Source of the DNA: Tritrichomonas musculus
Taxonomy: Eukaryota > Parabasalia > Tritrichomonadida > Tritrichomonadidae
DNA: 64,000 nt
Assembly (NCBI GenBank): GCA_039105265.1
Contig: JAPFFF010000003.1
Location: 7,626,001 to 7,690,000 of the forward strand
Direction: 5' to 3'
A program made the position numbers and the translations under genes. Positions 31,428 to 41,980 of this stretch are shown piece by piece. A model generated the notes under the pieces. It saw nothing but the letters and a program-made list of their open reading frames with translations, was not told the origin of the DNA and made no database searches. Every line of letters begins with the position of its first letter. The stretch's first letter is position 1.

Positions 31428-32891
31428 TTGATCATTTATTTTTTATTATTAAAGAAAGAAAAAATTGATGTAGCACTTTTTGAATGCACTGAAATAGATA
31501 AAATTGTCATTCCTTCTTCGATTACATCAATTGAAAATTGTGGGTTCAGCAGATGTTATAAATTGAAGGAGATAATCATTCCTCCTTCTGTGAAATCAAT
31601 TGGTTACGATGCTTTCAGACAATGTATAAGTTTGACAAAAATTACGATTCCATCGTCAGTAACAAAAATTTCTGACAATGCTTTTAATTTGTGTGAATCA
31701 TTGGAAGAAATATCAATTTCACCAACTATTGAAACAATTGGAAATTACGTGTTTTATAATTGTATAAAACTTGCACATTTTACAATTCCATCTTCAGTGA
31801 AATCTATTGGAAACTCTGCTTTTAGTAAATGCAAATCCCTTGAAAAAATAATAATCCCATCATCAGTTACATCGATTGGGCCTTATGCATTTGATGGTTG
31901 TTCAAAATTGGACAAAGTAATAATTCCTCCTAGTATTACATCGATTGATAATTATGTTTTTGTTGGATGTAAGAAATTAACACAAATTGTCATTCCTTCT
32001 TCAGTTACATCAATTGGTGATTATGCATTTAGTGAATGCTCATCATTAAAGGAAATTATATTTCCTTCATGTTTGATTTCAATTGGTGAATTTGCATTCC
32101 AAAAATGTATAAGTTTGAAGAAAGTAACAATTCCTTCATCTGTTACTTTGATTGAAAATAATGCTTTTAATGAATGCACATCATTAGAAGAAGTGAATTT
32201 TGATGACAATTCAAGTATAACCTCAATCAAAGAATTAACTTTCTGTTCATGTTCAAAACTTAAGCAAATAACAATTCCTTCTTCTGTAGTAACAATTGAA
32301 GATTCTGCCTTCAGTGGTTGCATTTCATTTCAGAAGATAAAGATTCCTTCTTCTGTTACTTCTATTGGTTCCTCTGCTTTTCGTCAGTGCACAAAAATGA
32401 TACAAATTACGATTCCTTCATCAGTAACCTCAATCGGATCTTATGCTTTCTATCATTGCTATTCATTAGCTTCATATTCTATTCCTCAAACGATAGAATC
32501 AATTAATGAGTATGCTTTGTTTGGATGTTCTTCATTGAGACATATAACGATTCCTTCTTCTGTTACTGTTATTGCTGATGGTGCTTTTGCTAAATGCACT
32601 TCATTGACACAAATAGCCATTCCTTATTCAGTGAAATCAATTGGAAAATATGCTTTCAGTGAATGCTTTGCTATGAAGAGGATTTCTCTTTCATTATCAG
32701 TGAAATCAATTGGTGATTATGCTTTCAATAAATGCTTATCTTTGTCTCAAATATCAATTCCATCTTCAGTAACTTCTATCGGAGAAAATACTTTCAAAGA
32801 GTGCTCATCATTGATAAAAATAACGATTCCATCATCTTTAAACAAACGTTTTGTTGGGATTCCAGAAAAAACTGGAATTGAATTAATTTAA
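31428..32891 (+). pseudogene. BspA-like leucine-rich repeat ORF without an ATG
   Basis: 487 codons open, holding about 20 LRR_5 repeats of 23 residues with consensus AFxxCxSLxxIxIPSSVTSIGxY. No in-frame ATG occurs until about residue 323; the ORF opens with TTG. Upstream there are stops in frame (TAG, TGA, TAA between 31359 and 31424), and no signal peptide or amino cap is present. BspA-like proteins are a very large trichomonad family, with some members at the cell surface. The likely state is a 5'-truncated gene, or the distal half of a gene once joined to the ORF ending at 31319. The C-terminus (FVGIPEKTGIELI) lacks a membrane anchor. Confidence 0.7.
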
Positions 32892-33687
32892 TTTTATCTT
32901 AAGGGTTCTGTTACATGATTTTAAAAAATACAATATTGTGGATGAAATATATAACACAACAGTATATTTGATATTGGATGAGATGAACCCGTTTTTAATA
33001 AGTATTGAAAAAGTTTTAAAAAGTATTGAAAAAGTCGGATTTAAATCGAGTTCATCTCCGCGAAAACGAAAATTCAACCTATGGTTTATAATTAAATTAA
33101 GCTTTTTATAACATGTATTTTAACGTAACAGAAAGCTTTTTTTCCCCCTCACCCTTAGTAAAAATTTTTTTTAAAAAATAATTATGAAATTGAATTAAAT
33201 ATTTTTTTCCAGTTTTTCATTAGTCAATTTGTTTGCTTTATTAACTTTCAATTTTTTTAAAAACTTCATCATTTACCAAATGATTTTCTAAAAAAAAATG
33301 ATATGACCATATAAACTTTGAAAATAGTGATGTACTTTCTTTAATGATAAAATACAAAGATATCTTAATATATTTAGTAACTGATATTTTGTATAATTAT
33401 GATAAAAATATAAAATAAGTTTCAAATATCATAATATTTTTTTTATTATTATAATGATATTATTTATTTGAAAACAATTCATAAATAATATTATTTATTT
33501 GTAAACAATTGTATACAGGTTTGTACATTTAATTGCAAAAAAAATAAAAATTTTCATTTTGATTCATTATTGAAAATTGTTTTGACTATTTTCAACATCC
33601 TTTCAAAAACTTCAATATTTTGAAATCAAAAGGATGTTTATTCAAAAAAATAGAAAATAAAAATACTGATATCACATATATTTAACT
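32892..33687. other. intergenic, no gene seen
   Basis: AT-rich. It contains a short direct repeat (ATTATTTATTTG.AAACAATT at about 33460 and 33487). A 9-base inverted pair TTCTGTTAC lies at 32907 and 33127-33135. Nothing coding. Confidence 0.6.
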
Positions 33688-33693
33688 TCATTT
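33688..33693 (+). promoter_or_regulatory. initiator motif of NTF2 gene
   Basis: TCATTT with the A at 33690, 14 bases before the ATG, the same hexamer and spacing as at eIF3D. Confidence 0.55.
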
Positions 33694-33703
33694 AATTTAA
33701 TAA

Positions 33704-34102
33704 ATGGATTATAAAAGTCTAGCAAAAGGTTTCGTAGATTTTTATTATAAAGCTTACAATGGACACTTGAAACAAGATGAAATTCAAAGACATCAATTAT
33801 CAATTTTATATACAAAGGAAACCCTTCTAACAAATCAAGATCAAGAGCTGATTGGTGTAGAATCAATTATGAATTACATTTTAAATGAAAATTTAAAATA
33901 CCATATGAAAGAACCAGTCAACATATCATCTCAGCCATCAGGTGGGAATTCAGTTTTAGTCTGTGTTCAAGGAGAATCATTATTTGTTGATATGGAAATT
34001 CCACAAAGATTGTCATTTTCAGAAATTTTTTTAATTACAATTAATGAAAATAGAGATGGCTTTGTGATTATGAATCAAATTTTTTCAACACAAGGCATCT
34101 AA
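33704..34102 (+). CDS. nuclear transport factor 2
   Basis: 132 residues, about the usual NTF2 length (125-130). It starts MDYKSLAKGFVDFYYKAYNG, then HQLSILYTKETLLTNQDQEL and IGVESIMNYILNENLKYHM. The end has the family pattern SFSEIFLITINENRDGFVIMNQIF (F.Q.F.L....G.F.I.ND.FR). NTF2 forms a homodimer that carries RanGDP into the nucleus through nuclear pores; function assigned by family resemblance. Frame intact, with an initiator motif just upstream, so probably an active housekeeping gene. It converges with the Sel1 kinase, with a 60-base gap. Confidence 0.85.
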   Translation: MDYKSLAKGFVDFYYKAYNGHLKQDEIQRHQLSILYTKETLLTNQDQELIGVESIMNYILNENLKYHMKEPVNISSQPSGGNSVLVCVQGESLFVDMEIPQRLSFSEIFLITINENRDGFVIMNQIFSTQGI

Positions 34103-34162
34103 TTATTATAAATAAATACTATATCTTACTTTTTTAAAAATATGAATATATTATAAAGAAAC

Positions 34163-37100
34163 TTATAATGTAAATCCTGCATAAAAGAATTCATTTATAT
34201 TATGTAAATTTTGATTTAAACATTCTTTTGGCTTTTCAATATTAATTCTCCCAAATAATATCGAATAAGGCGGAGTATAAATAATATCTTTCATGATATT
34301 AATTATTTCTTCGATTTTATCTATAAAAATCAATTTGAAATCTTCATTTGATACTATATAATCAAATATTTCACCAGGTTCATTGAAAATAATTTTCTTA
34401 ATATCTTTTCCCTTATTTTCTAATATGTCATGGTATTTTTCATCTAAAAATTGCTCTTTTATATTTTTAAAATTAAAAATATTTAGAGCAAAATTTGTTA
34501 ATTTTTTTATTATACCAAACATTGTCATGCTATCCGAAGCATTTTCATTATGCTCATCTTCATTTGTTTGGATAAAATCTGTTTTTATATCTAGTTTCTG
34601 TTTAATTTCTTGACTCAGGAATTGTTGATTAGTTAAATTAAATAGAGGAGAATTAAGAATAAAATTTTTCAGATATAAAAATATATGATCTGTATTATCA
34701 TTATAAATTATAAGTTTGAATTGATTTGATGAATTATCTGTGCTACTTTTAATTTTTGAAAATGATCGTATGAAGTATTTTTTTGATTCTTTGTAATCTA
34801 GCAGTGAAAAATAATATAAAGCAAGCTTTAAGTTAGTATAACAAATAATAAAAGTTTTTGATATTTCTAGTTGTTTATCATAATGTTGATGATTATGAAA
34901 AATCAATGGATAACCTTCATCATCTGATGCTTTAATGTAATATTCAATTGATTTCTTTGTTTTATTATTTTTTTCTTTCAAATATCCAAGGTTGTATTCG
35001 GCAAGAGCAAAATGGTGTTCTGATGATCTCTTAAACATATGTTTTGCGTTTCTAATATGGTTAATATAAAATAAATTTAGAAGACCAAAATTGTTTTGTC
35101 CAAAAGGATATTCACCAAAAGCTGATTGTTTAACTAGATCGGTTCCTTTTTCTATATTCTGAAAATTAATGATGTAAATTAAACCAAGATCATTGTTTGA
35201 GTGATAATAATAATTATTGTATATTTGCTCACAGAAATAAAAATCATCAATACAATTGAGGATTTCAATCTTATTATAATGAATATTTACGGATTCTTTG
35301 AAATACGAAATTGCTTTTGTGTAATTGACATTTAAAATATCTCCTCTAGAATAAAAGACACCAAGAAAATAGAAAGCATCTGGATTTTGGTTGAAAGCTG
35401 CTAATTCAAAATATTCTTTGGATTTCGTATAATTCTGTTGAACTCCTTTTCCTTCAAAATAAATACATCCTAATTGAAAAAGTGCATATAAATTACTTTG
35501 ATTGGCGGATTTTTCATAATATAATTTCGCTTTTTTATAATCTTTTTGAACAATTAAACCATGATAATATAGTTCTCCTAAATTATATAAAGCATTAGAA
35601 TTATTTTTCTGTGCAGCTTGTTCAAAACATTTTAGAGCTTCTGATTCATTTTTATTAACACCATTTCCTTCCATATAAATTTTAGCTAGTTTAACAAGTG
35701 CTTCTGTAATTCCTTGTTCTGATGCTTGTTCAAATAGACTTTTTGCTATGAAATTATCTTTTCCAACTCCAAAACCATTGAAATAAAGGTTGCCTAAATT
35801 ATAAAAAGAAAGGCAGCAATTATGTTTTTTCCCAAGTTCATAATATTCTTTAGCTTTTAAATAATTTTGTTCAACACCAAGTCCATTTTCATATAGATAA
35901 CCTAAATTATTACATGCTATAAAATCTTTTAATGTAATTGATGATTCATAATATTCTTTAGCTTTTGAAAAATTTCTTTTAACACCTAATCCATTTTCAT
36001 ATAGATATCCTAAACAAAACAATGCATATGAATTGTTTAGTTTTGCTGATAATTCATAATATTCTTTAGCTTTAGAATAGTTTTGTTCAACGCCTAATCC
36101 ATTTTCATATAGATCCCCTAAACAACAAAATGCATATGAATTGTTTAATTTTGCTGATAATTCATAATATTCTTTAGCTTTTGGATAATCTATTTGCACT
36201 CCAAATCCAAAAAAATAAATATTTCCTAAATTACAGAGAGATTTGGAATTAATTTTCTTTTTATATAAATTATAATATTCTTTGGCTTTTGAATAATCTT
36301 TTTCAACTCCAAGACCATTGGCATAAAAATCTCCTAATTTACAATACGCCATATTGGATTGAAAGAGAGCTGATTCATAGCATTCTTTTGCCATAAAATA
36401 GCTTTGTTGAACATTATTTCCATAAAAATAAATACTTCCCAAATTATTAAATATATCGGAAATATTTTGTTTTATAGACAATTCATAATATTCCTTTGCT
36501 TTGGAATAGCTTTGTTCTACTCCAAATCCATTCTCATAAAAATAACCTAGAAAATAAAAAGCTTTTGAATTGCTATATTTTATTGATGATTCATAATATT
36601 GCCTAGCTTTATTATAATTTTGCTCAACCCCATTTCCATAATAATAATCATTTCCTAAATTATTTACAGAATCAGAGTCCTTTTGTTTAACAGATAATTC
36701 ATAATATTCCTTCGCTTTAGAATAATTCTGTTCAACTCCAAGACCATTCTCATAAAGATATCCTAAATTAAGTAAAGCACTTGAATTGTTTTGTTTTGCA
36801 GACAATTCATAATATTCTTTCGCTTTAGAATAATTTTGTTCAACTCCAAGTCCTTTGGCATAAAGATATCCTAAATTAAGTAGAGCATTTGAATTATTTT
36901 GTTTTGCAGATAATTCAAAATTTTCCTTCGCTTTAGAATAATTCTGTTCAACTCCAAGTCCTTTCTCATAAAGATATCCTAAATTAAGTAGAGCATCTGA
37001 ATTGTTTCGTTTTGCAGATAATTCATAATATTCCTTCGCTTTAGAATAATTCTGTTCAACTCCAAGACCATTCTCATAAAGATATCCTAAATTAAGTAAA

Positions 37101-39640
37101 GCACTTGAATTGTTTTGTTTTGCAGATAATTCATAATATTCTTTCGCTTTAGAATAATTCTGTTCAACTCCAAGTCCTTTGGCATAATAAAATCCTAAAT
37201 TAAGTAAAGCACTTGAATTGTTTTGTTTTGCAGATAATTCATAATATTCTTTCGCTTTAGAATAATTCTGTTCAACTCCAAGTCCTTTAGCATAATAAAG
37301 TCCTAGATTAAATAGAGCACTTGAATTGTTTTGTTTTGCAGATAATTCATAATATTCTTTCGCTTTAGAATAATTCTGTTCAACTCCAAGACCTTTGGCA
37401 TAATAAAGTCCTAGATTAAATAGAGCACTTGAATTGTTTTGTTTTGCAGATAATTCATAATATTCTTTCGCTTTAGAATAATTCTGTTCAACTCCAAGTC
37501 CTTTGGCATAATAAAATCCTAGATTAAATAGAGAATCTGAATTGTTTTGTTTTGCAGATAATTCATAATATTCCTTCGCTTTAGAATAATTTTGTTCAAC
37601 TCCAAGACCATTCTCATAAAGATATCCTAAATTAAGTAAAGCACTTGAATTGTTTTGTTTTGCAGATAATTCATAATATTCTTTCGCTTTAGAATAATTC
37701 TGTTCAACTCCAAGTCCTTTGGCATAATAAAATCCTAGATTAAATAGAGAATCTGAATTGTTTCGTTTTGCAGATAATTCATAATATTCTTTCGCTTTAG
37801 AATAATTTTGTTCAACTCCAAGACCATTCTCATAAAGATATCCTAAATTAAGTAGAGCATATGAATTGTTTTGTTTTGCAGATAATTCATAATATTCTTT
37901 CGCTTTAGAATAATTTTGTTCAACTCCAAGACCATTCTCATAAAGATATCCTAAATTAAGTAAAGCACTTGAATTGTTTTGTTTTGCAGATAATTCATAA
38001 TATTCTTTCGCTTTAGAATAATTCTGTTCAACTCCAAGTCCTTTGGCATAATAAAATCCTAGATTAAATAGAGAATCTGAATTGTTTCGTTTTGCAGATA
38101 ATTCATAATATTCTTTCGCTTTAGAATAATTTTGTTCAACTCCAAGACCATTCTCATAAAGATATCCTAAATTAAGTAGAGCATATGAATTGTTTTGTTT
38201 TGCAGATAATTCATAATATTCTTTCGCTTTAGAATAATTTTGTTCAACTCCAAGACCATTCTCATAAAGATATCCTAAATTAAGTAAAGCACTTGAATTG
38301 TTTTGTTTTGCAGATAATTCATAATATTCTTTCGCTTTAGAATAATTCTGTTCAACTCCAAGTCCTTTGGCATAATAAAATCCTAGATTAAATAGAGAAT
38401 CTGAATTGTTTCGTTTTGCAGATAATTCATAATATTCTTTCGCTTTAGAATAATTCTGTTTAACTCCAAGACCATTCTCATAAAGATATCCTAAATTAAG
38501 TAGAGCATATGAATTGTTTTGTTTTGCAGATAATTCATAATATTCTTTCGCTTTAGAATAATTCTGTTCAACTCCAAGACCATTCTCATAAAGATATCCT
38601 AAATTAAGTAGAGCATCTGAATTGTTTCGTTTTGCAGACAATTCATAATATTCCTTCGCTTTACAATAATTTTGTTCAACACAAACACCATATTCATAAA
38701 GCAAACCTAAATCATTAATTGCTTCTGATTCATTTTCTTCATATATTTTTAACAAAAAAATATATATCAAAAAACATAATAAAAATATTTCATTGTTAAT
38801 ATTATGAATTAAGAAATTTTTGCAAATATATGTTTTGAATTCTGACTTTTCATTTAAAAAATTGTTTTCATTGCATGTAAATAAATAAAATTCGTCATTT
38901 AATTTTAATTTTATTTCATCAATTGTCATTCTTTCCTCTGGATTTATATTAACACATCGTTCAAATATGTTTTGAATATTTTTTGATAAAGAAGTAATTG
39001 ATAAATTTTTTTCTTGAATTTTGTTTTCACCTTTTGTTTCATTGGCTATATGCATATCTTTCTTTTCAAATAGATAATAAATTAACAAACCGAAGGAATA
39101 AATATCTGTTGGATATGAAATATTTTCACCACTATCTTGTTCAGGTGATGTATATAATATTGATCCGATGTCGTTTGTGAACGGCTCATTGGAATTTTCT
39201 TTTTGAGTCAAGTAAAGAGTATTATCATAATCGGAGATATATACGAAAAAATCATTATCAAATAAAATATTTGATGGCTTAAGATCACGATGTATGAGTT
39301 TGTTTAAATGAAGATACTCAATTCCCTGATAAAGTTGGAAAATAGCAATTATTGGAAAATTTTGATCATCTTTAACTGGATCAGATGAGATAAAAGTTTT
39401 AAGTGTTCCATTAGGCATGAATTCATAAATAAAGCCGATTATTTTTTCATTATTTTTATCTTTTAAAAATCCATAAAAGTGAGTTAAACAAAAATGAGAA
39501 TAATTTTTGCAAAAAAATATTTCATGGTCAGTTTCTTTTGTTATTTTATCGATTTTATTCAATTTTTTCATTGTAAAAATGTATAATGTCTTAATGTGAA
39601 TGACCAAATAAAAGCATGCTTTTATATTTGAATATAACAT
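34163..39640 (-). CDS. Sel1-repeat protein kinase, main part of a split gene
   Basis: 1,825 residues. 1-255: kinase-like domain missing its glycine loop; TMKKL near 26 supplies the probable ATP lysine, HRDLKPSN is at 117-124, and the DFG position reads DYD. About 305-1500: some 33-35 Sel1/TPR-like repeats of 36 residues (ALLNLGYLYENGLGVEQNYSKAKEYYELSAKQNNS), almost identical in DNA between 36.7 and 38.7 kb. The last 300 residues are more diverged helical repeats and a unique tail. A hydrophobic stretch (IFLLCFLIYIFLLKIY) near 280 could span a membrane. The glycine loop is missing because the frame is lost: upstream sequence in this frame reads SDFIILRMLYS, and one extra A in the AAA run near 39655 would join it to the ORF at 39643. 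Sel1 kinases are an expanded trichomonad family; role unknown. Confidence 0.8.
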   Translation of the reverse strand: MLYSNIKACFYLVIHIKTLYIFTMKKLNKIDKITKETDHEIFFCKNYSHFCLTHFYGFLKDKNNEKIIGFIYEFMPNGTLKTFISSDPVKDDQNFPIIAIFQLYQGIEYLHLNKLIHRDLKPSNILFDNDFFVYISDYDNTLYLTQKENSNEPFTNDIGSILYTSPEQDSGENISYPTDIYSFGLLIYYLFEKKDMHIANETKGENKIQEKNLSITSLSKNIQNIFERCVNINPEERMTIDEIKLKLNDEFYLFTCNENNFLNEKSEFKTYICKNFLIHNINNEIFLLCFLIYIFLLKIYEENESEAINDLGLLYEYGVCVEQNYCKAKEYYELSAKRNNSDALLNLGYLYENGLGVEQNYSKAKEYYELSAKQNNSYALLNLGYLYENGLGVKQNYSKAKEYYELSAKRNNSDSLFNLGFYYAKGLGVEQNYSKAKEYYELSAKQNNSSALLNLGYLYENGLGVEQNYSKAKEYYELSAKQNNSYALLNLGYLYENGLGVEQNYSKAKEYYELSAKRNNSDSLFNLGFYYAKGLGVEQNYSKAKEYYELSAKQNNSSALLNLGYLYENGLGVEQNYSKAKEYYELSAKQNNSYALLNLGYLYENGLGVEQNYSKAKEYYELSAKRNNSDSLFNLGFYYAKGLGVEQNYSKAKEYYELSAKQNNSSALLNLGYLYENGLGVEQNYSKAKEYYELSAKQNNSDSLFNLGFYYAKGLGVEQNYSKAKEYYELSAKQNNSSALFNLGLYYAKGLGVEQNYSKAKEYYELSAKQNNSSALFNLGLYYAKGLGVEQNYSKAKEYYELSAKQNNSSALLNLGFYYAKGLGVEQNYSKAKEYYELSAKQNNSSALLNLGYLYENGLGVEQNYSKAKEYYELSAKRNNSDALLNLGYLYEKGLGVEQNYSKAKENFELSAKQNNSNALLNLGYLYAKGLGVEQNYSKAKEYYELSAKQNNSSALLNLGYLYENGLGVEQNYSKAKEYYELSVKQKDSDSVNNLGNDYYYGNGVEQNYNKARQYYESSIKYSNSKAFYFLGYFYENGFGVEQSYSKAKEYYELSIKQNISDIFNNLGSIYFYGNNVQQSYFMAKECYESALFQSNMAYCKLGDFYANGLGVEKDYSKAKEYYNLYKKKINSKSLCNLGNIYFFGFGVQIDYPKAKEYYELSAKLNNSYAFCCLGDLYENGLGVEQNYSKAKEYYELSAKLNNSYALFCLGYLYENGLGVKRNFSKAKEYYESSITLKDFIACNNLGYLYENGLGVEQNYLKAKEYYELGKKHNCCLSFYNLGNLYFNGFGVGKDNFIAKSLFEQASEQGITEALVKLAKIYMEGNGVNKNESEALKCFEQAAQKNNSNALYNLGELYYHGLIVQKDYKKAKLYYEKSANQSNLYALFQLGCIYFEGKGVQQNYTKSKEYFELAAFNQNPDAFYFLGVFYSRGDILNVNYTKAISYFKESVNIHYNKIEILNCIDDFYFCEQIYNNYYYHSNNDLGLIYIINFQNIEKGTDLVKQSAFGEYPFGQNNFGLLNLFYINHIRNAKHMFKRSSEHHFALAEYNLGYLKEKNNKTKKSIEYYIKASDDEGYPLIFHNHQHYDKQLEISKTFIICYTNLKLALYYFSLLDYKESKKYFIRSFSKIKSSTDNSSNQFKLIIYNDNTDHIFLYLKNFILNSPLFNLTNQQFLSQEIKQKLDIKTDFIQTNEDEHNENASDSMTMFGIIKKLTNFALNIFNFKNIKEQFLDEKYHDILENKGKDIKKIIFNEPGEIFDYIVSNEDFKLIFIDKIEEIINIMKDIIYTPPYSILFGRINIEKPKECLNQNLHNINEFFYAGFTL
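36720..38690 (-). repeat. near-identical 108-bp Sel1 repeat array with 324-bp period
   Basis: Within the kinase gene, 108-base units differ by only a few bases. Three unit types (SYALL...ENG, SDSLF...AKG, SSALL...ENG) recur in the same order about three times between 37.5 and 38.5 kb, giving a 324-base higher-order repeat. Confidence 0.8.
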
Positions 39641-39642
39641 TC

Positions 39643-40482
39643 TTAAAATAATAAAATCACTTCTTTAAATTCTTTATATTTATTTTCATTAATATTTTTC
39701 TCATTCCAATATTTCTGATCTGCATATTGTACAAATAAATTATTGCATTTATTCAACTTTCTAAGAAATAAACTCATATTATCACGCCTAAGATTTGTAA
39801 AATTCAAAAGATCAAACAAATAAGATTTAATCTTTCGAATACTGATCTTATTTTCTTGATCAAAATCAAAAAATGATTGATCATTAAAATAAAAAGTTGG
39901 ATGAAAATGTCTGCGAATCAAATAACAAGAAATTGGACGAATTGTACGTTCAAAAAAATAATTTTGCTTAATTTTTTTTTGAAAAAAATTGCAAAAATTG
40001 CAAATTTCATCCTGAATTTGCTCCTTCTCTTTTGGATTTATAATATTTGAATTACCTATGCTAGAGTCAATTATTGATATATTTAGTTCTTGCAAATTAG
40101 TAATAATTTTATTGATGAGGGATATGTTGACTTTGTCTATAATAATGCATTCATTCTCAACACAAAACACAACATCAATTATTTGGTTATTGGGTATTTG
40201 ACTCAATTTTTGAATGTTTGTATCAAAGTATGGTGAATATAGATCTGAATTATTTAATGAGTAAGTAATGAAGTTGAAATTTTTAATATAATCAAATAAA
40301 AAAGCTTCAAATATATTTTTATTTGGAGCCTTTTCGCCATTTGTAGATACTTCCATGTTGATAAAACATTGAAAAAACTTAAATGAAAAATTTTGGTAAA
40401 TTTTTTGTATTTCTGGATTTTTTATTTGATTAAGCATCGAAGTGTAATTTTGAGGAATATTGTGAAATGATATTTGATGCAT
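39643..40482 (-). CDS. amino-terminal part of split Sel1-kinase gene
   Basis: 279 residues from ATG at 40482 (MHQISFHNIPQNY), ending KEFKEVILLF two bases before the next ORF starts. The family of this segment is not recognised. It contains VFCVENECIIIDK, a helical region and a basic FLRKLNKCNNLF block. The final residues KEFK line up with the start of a kinase domain, and the following ORF lacks just that first strand. A one-base deletion (AAAA to AAA) explains the break. Joined, the gene would encode about 2,110 residues. A sequencing error or a real recent frameshift are both possible. Confidence 0.7.
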   Translation of the reverse strand: MHQISFHNIPQNYTSMLNQIKNPEIQKIYQNFSFKFFQCFINMEVSTNGEKAPNKNIFEAFLFDYIKNFNFITYSLNNSDLYSPYFDTNIQKLSQIPNNQIIDVVFCVENECIIIDKVNISLINKIITNLQELNISIIDSSIGNSNIINPKEKEQIQDEICNFCNFFQKKIKQNYFFERTIRPISCYLIRRHFHPTFYFNDQSFFDFDQENKISIRKIKSYLFDLLNFTNLRRDNMSLFLRKLNKCNNLFVQYADQKYWNEKNINENKYKEFKEVILLF

Positions 40483-40518
40483 TGATGCAAAGTTTTCTAA
40501 ATAAAAAAGAATGGTCAA

Positions 40519-40978
40519 ATAATTTGGCCAATTTTATTGAATAATGAAATATAATTGATTTTATGAAATTAAAAGTGAACTCGAACTTACTTGACCAAAT
40601 AATCGAATTAACTATTCTAAGTTTAAAAGTGTGTGATTAAAAAAAATTCTAAATTTTGATTATGACTCATCAAAGCAATTTCTGGAGAAATCGTAATCGC
40701 CTGTAATAGTAATTGCCCGTGACTATTTAAGTTAAATATATTTTATAAATTAAATAATATTTAGAAAATCATAATTTTTTTTCAAAATATTTTTATTTAT
40801 AATTTTATGAGACATCTGAAAAATATTTCAAATGTTTCAATCAAATTTTTTTTTAAATATATTATGTCCATATTTTTGCCTAGAAAAAATTTAGAAAAAG
40901 AAATAATTAAAAAATAACTCATATATGCATTGTATATTTCAATATATAAATATATAATAAAACTTTTTTTTCCAAAGT
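40519..40978. other. intergenic, no gene seen
   Basis: AT-rich spacer between two minus-strand kinase genes. No element or gene recognised. Confidence 0.6.
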
Positions 40979-41980
40979 TTATTGATTATTGAGTTCAAAA
41001 GTTTCAATCTTTTTAATACGTGATTCAATCTCTTTTTTCATGTCAAGTTGTTTTCCCATTAAATTCCGTCCTTTGCTGTCACTAAAAAGATTGAAATTGT
41101 TTTCTTTCATGATTCCAAATATTTCATCGAAAGAAGGGCGTTTTTCAGGTTCGAAAGACAAGCAACTTGTGATCAATTCACGTGTCCATTTTACAATATT
41201 TTCAGGTAAAGCTGGTGGTTGTCCACTCATGACGCTTCTAAGGGTGAATGCAGGGTATTCACCTGTTACTATGTAAATAAGAATGATACCGAAGGAGTAT
41301 ACATCGATTTTTCTTGTGTAATTATCTTCTTCATTTAAAACTTCAGGTGCCATAAATTTGAGAGTTCCGATTCCTGCTTCTCGGGATTCGCCAGGCTTTT
41401 CTTCTTTCGCCAATGATAAATTTGAAATGCGAGCGTGGTTTTTCTTGCTGAGCAGAATGTGTGACGGCTTCAAATCACGATGCATGAAATTATTTTTGTG
41501 AATGTAACGCATTCCAAGAACAATTTCAACAGTGATTCTATTTTTATCTTCGTTGCTTAGTTCGTTGTTTCTGATTGCATTTTCAAGTGACGTTTTTTCA
41601 AGTTTCAAGATCATTGATGCTTTGTGATTTTCATCACCAAAATTGACGCTATAAACATGAATGATGCATGGATGCTGAAACCTGAACAAAAGTTCGCACT
41701 CACTAATAAAATTTCGCAGCGTTTTGAAGTCTGTTTGAAGAAGCTCTTTTTTTACAAATTTTGGTGGTTCCCTCTCATAAACTAATTTATATATCGATGA
41801 GTAACCTTGTGAAATGATTGAATGATCTACATAGTCGTCTGGATTACAGAAAGTGAGCTCTCTTGATTTCTCTTTATTCGCTTGGTTTTCCTCAGTCAGA
41901 CGTTTAATTTCATTTTTCAGCTGTTGAACTTCTCGTTGTAACGCTTCAATATCGTTGTTTTGCGAGTTGGTTTGACTCAT
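40979..41980 (-). CDS. probable pseudokinase, TKL-like
   Basis: 333 residues. Coiled coil at 8-40 (NNDIEALQREVQQLKNEIKR), kinase fold at about 48-290, basic helical tail. HRD is kept (167-169), but the catalytic-loop Asn is His (KPSH, 171-174) and DFG is replaced by NLS (187-189). The glycine loop is poor (SQGYSSIYKL). GTLKFMAPE, DVYSFGIIL and the RPSFDEIF C-lobe motif are intact. Loss of both metal-binding residues predicts no phosphotransfer, so a scaffold or regulatory role is inferred. The C-lobe is closest in style to the kinase part of the RCC1-kinases here. The ORF is intact with a clear ATG, so it is not an ordinary pseudogene. Confidence 0.85.
   Translation of the reverse strand: MSQTNSQNNDIEALQREVQQLKNEIKRLTEENQANKEKSRELTFCNPDDYVDHSIISQGYSSIYKLVYEREPPKFVKKELLQTDFKTLRNFISECELLFRFQHPCIIHVYSVNFGDENHKASMILKLEKTSLENAIRNNELSNEDKNRITVEIVLGMRYIHKNNFMHRDLKPSHILLSKKNHARISNLSLAKEEKPGESREAGIGTLKFMAPEVLNEEDNYTRKIDVYSFGIILIYIVTGEYPAFTLRSVMSGQPPALPENIVKWTRELITSCLSFEPEKRPSFDEIFGIMKENNFNLFSDSKGRNLMGKQLDMKKEIESRIKKIETFELNNQ

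Noticed and set aside
32904..33140. Possible small element with TTCTGTTAC ends
   Set aside because: Only 9 matching bases and no target duplication; too weak in AT-rich DNA.
36720..38690. Regular direct repeats resembling a CRISPR array
   Set aside because: The repeats are contiguous coding units of Sel1 repeats without spacers, in a eukaryotic gene.
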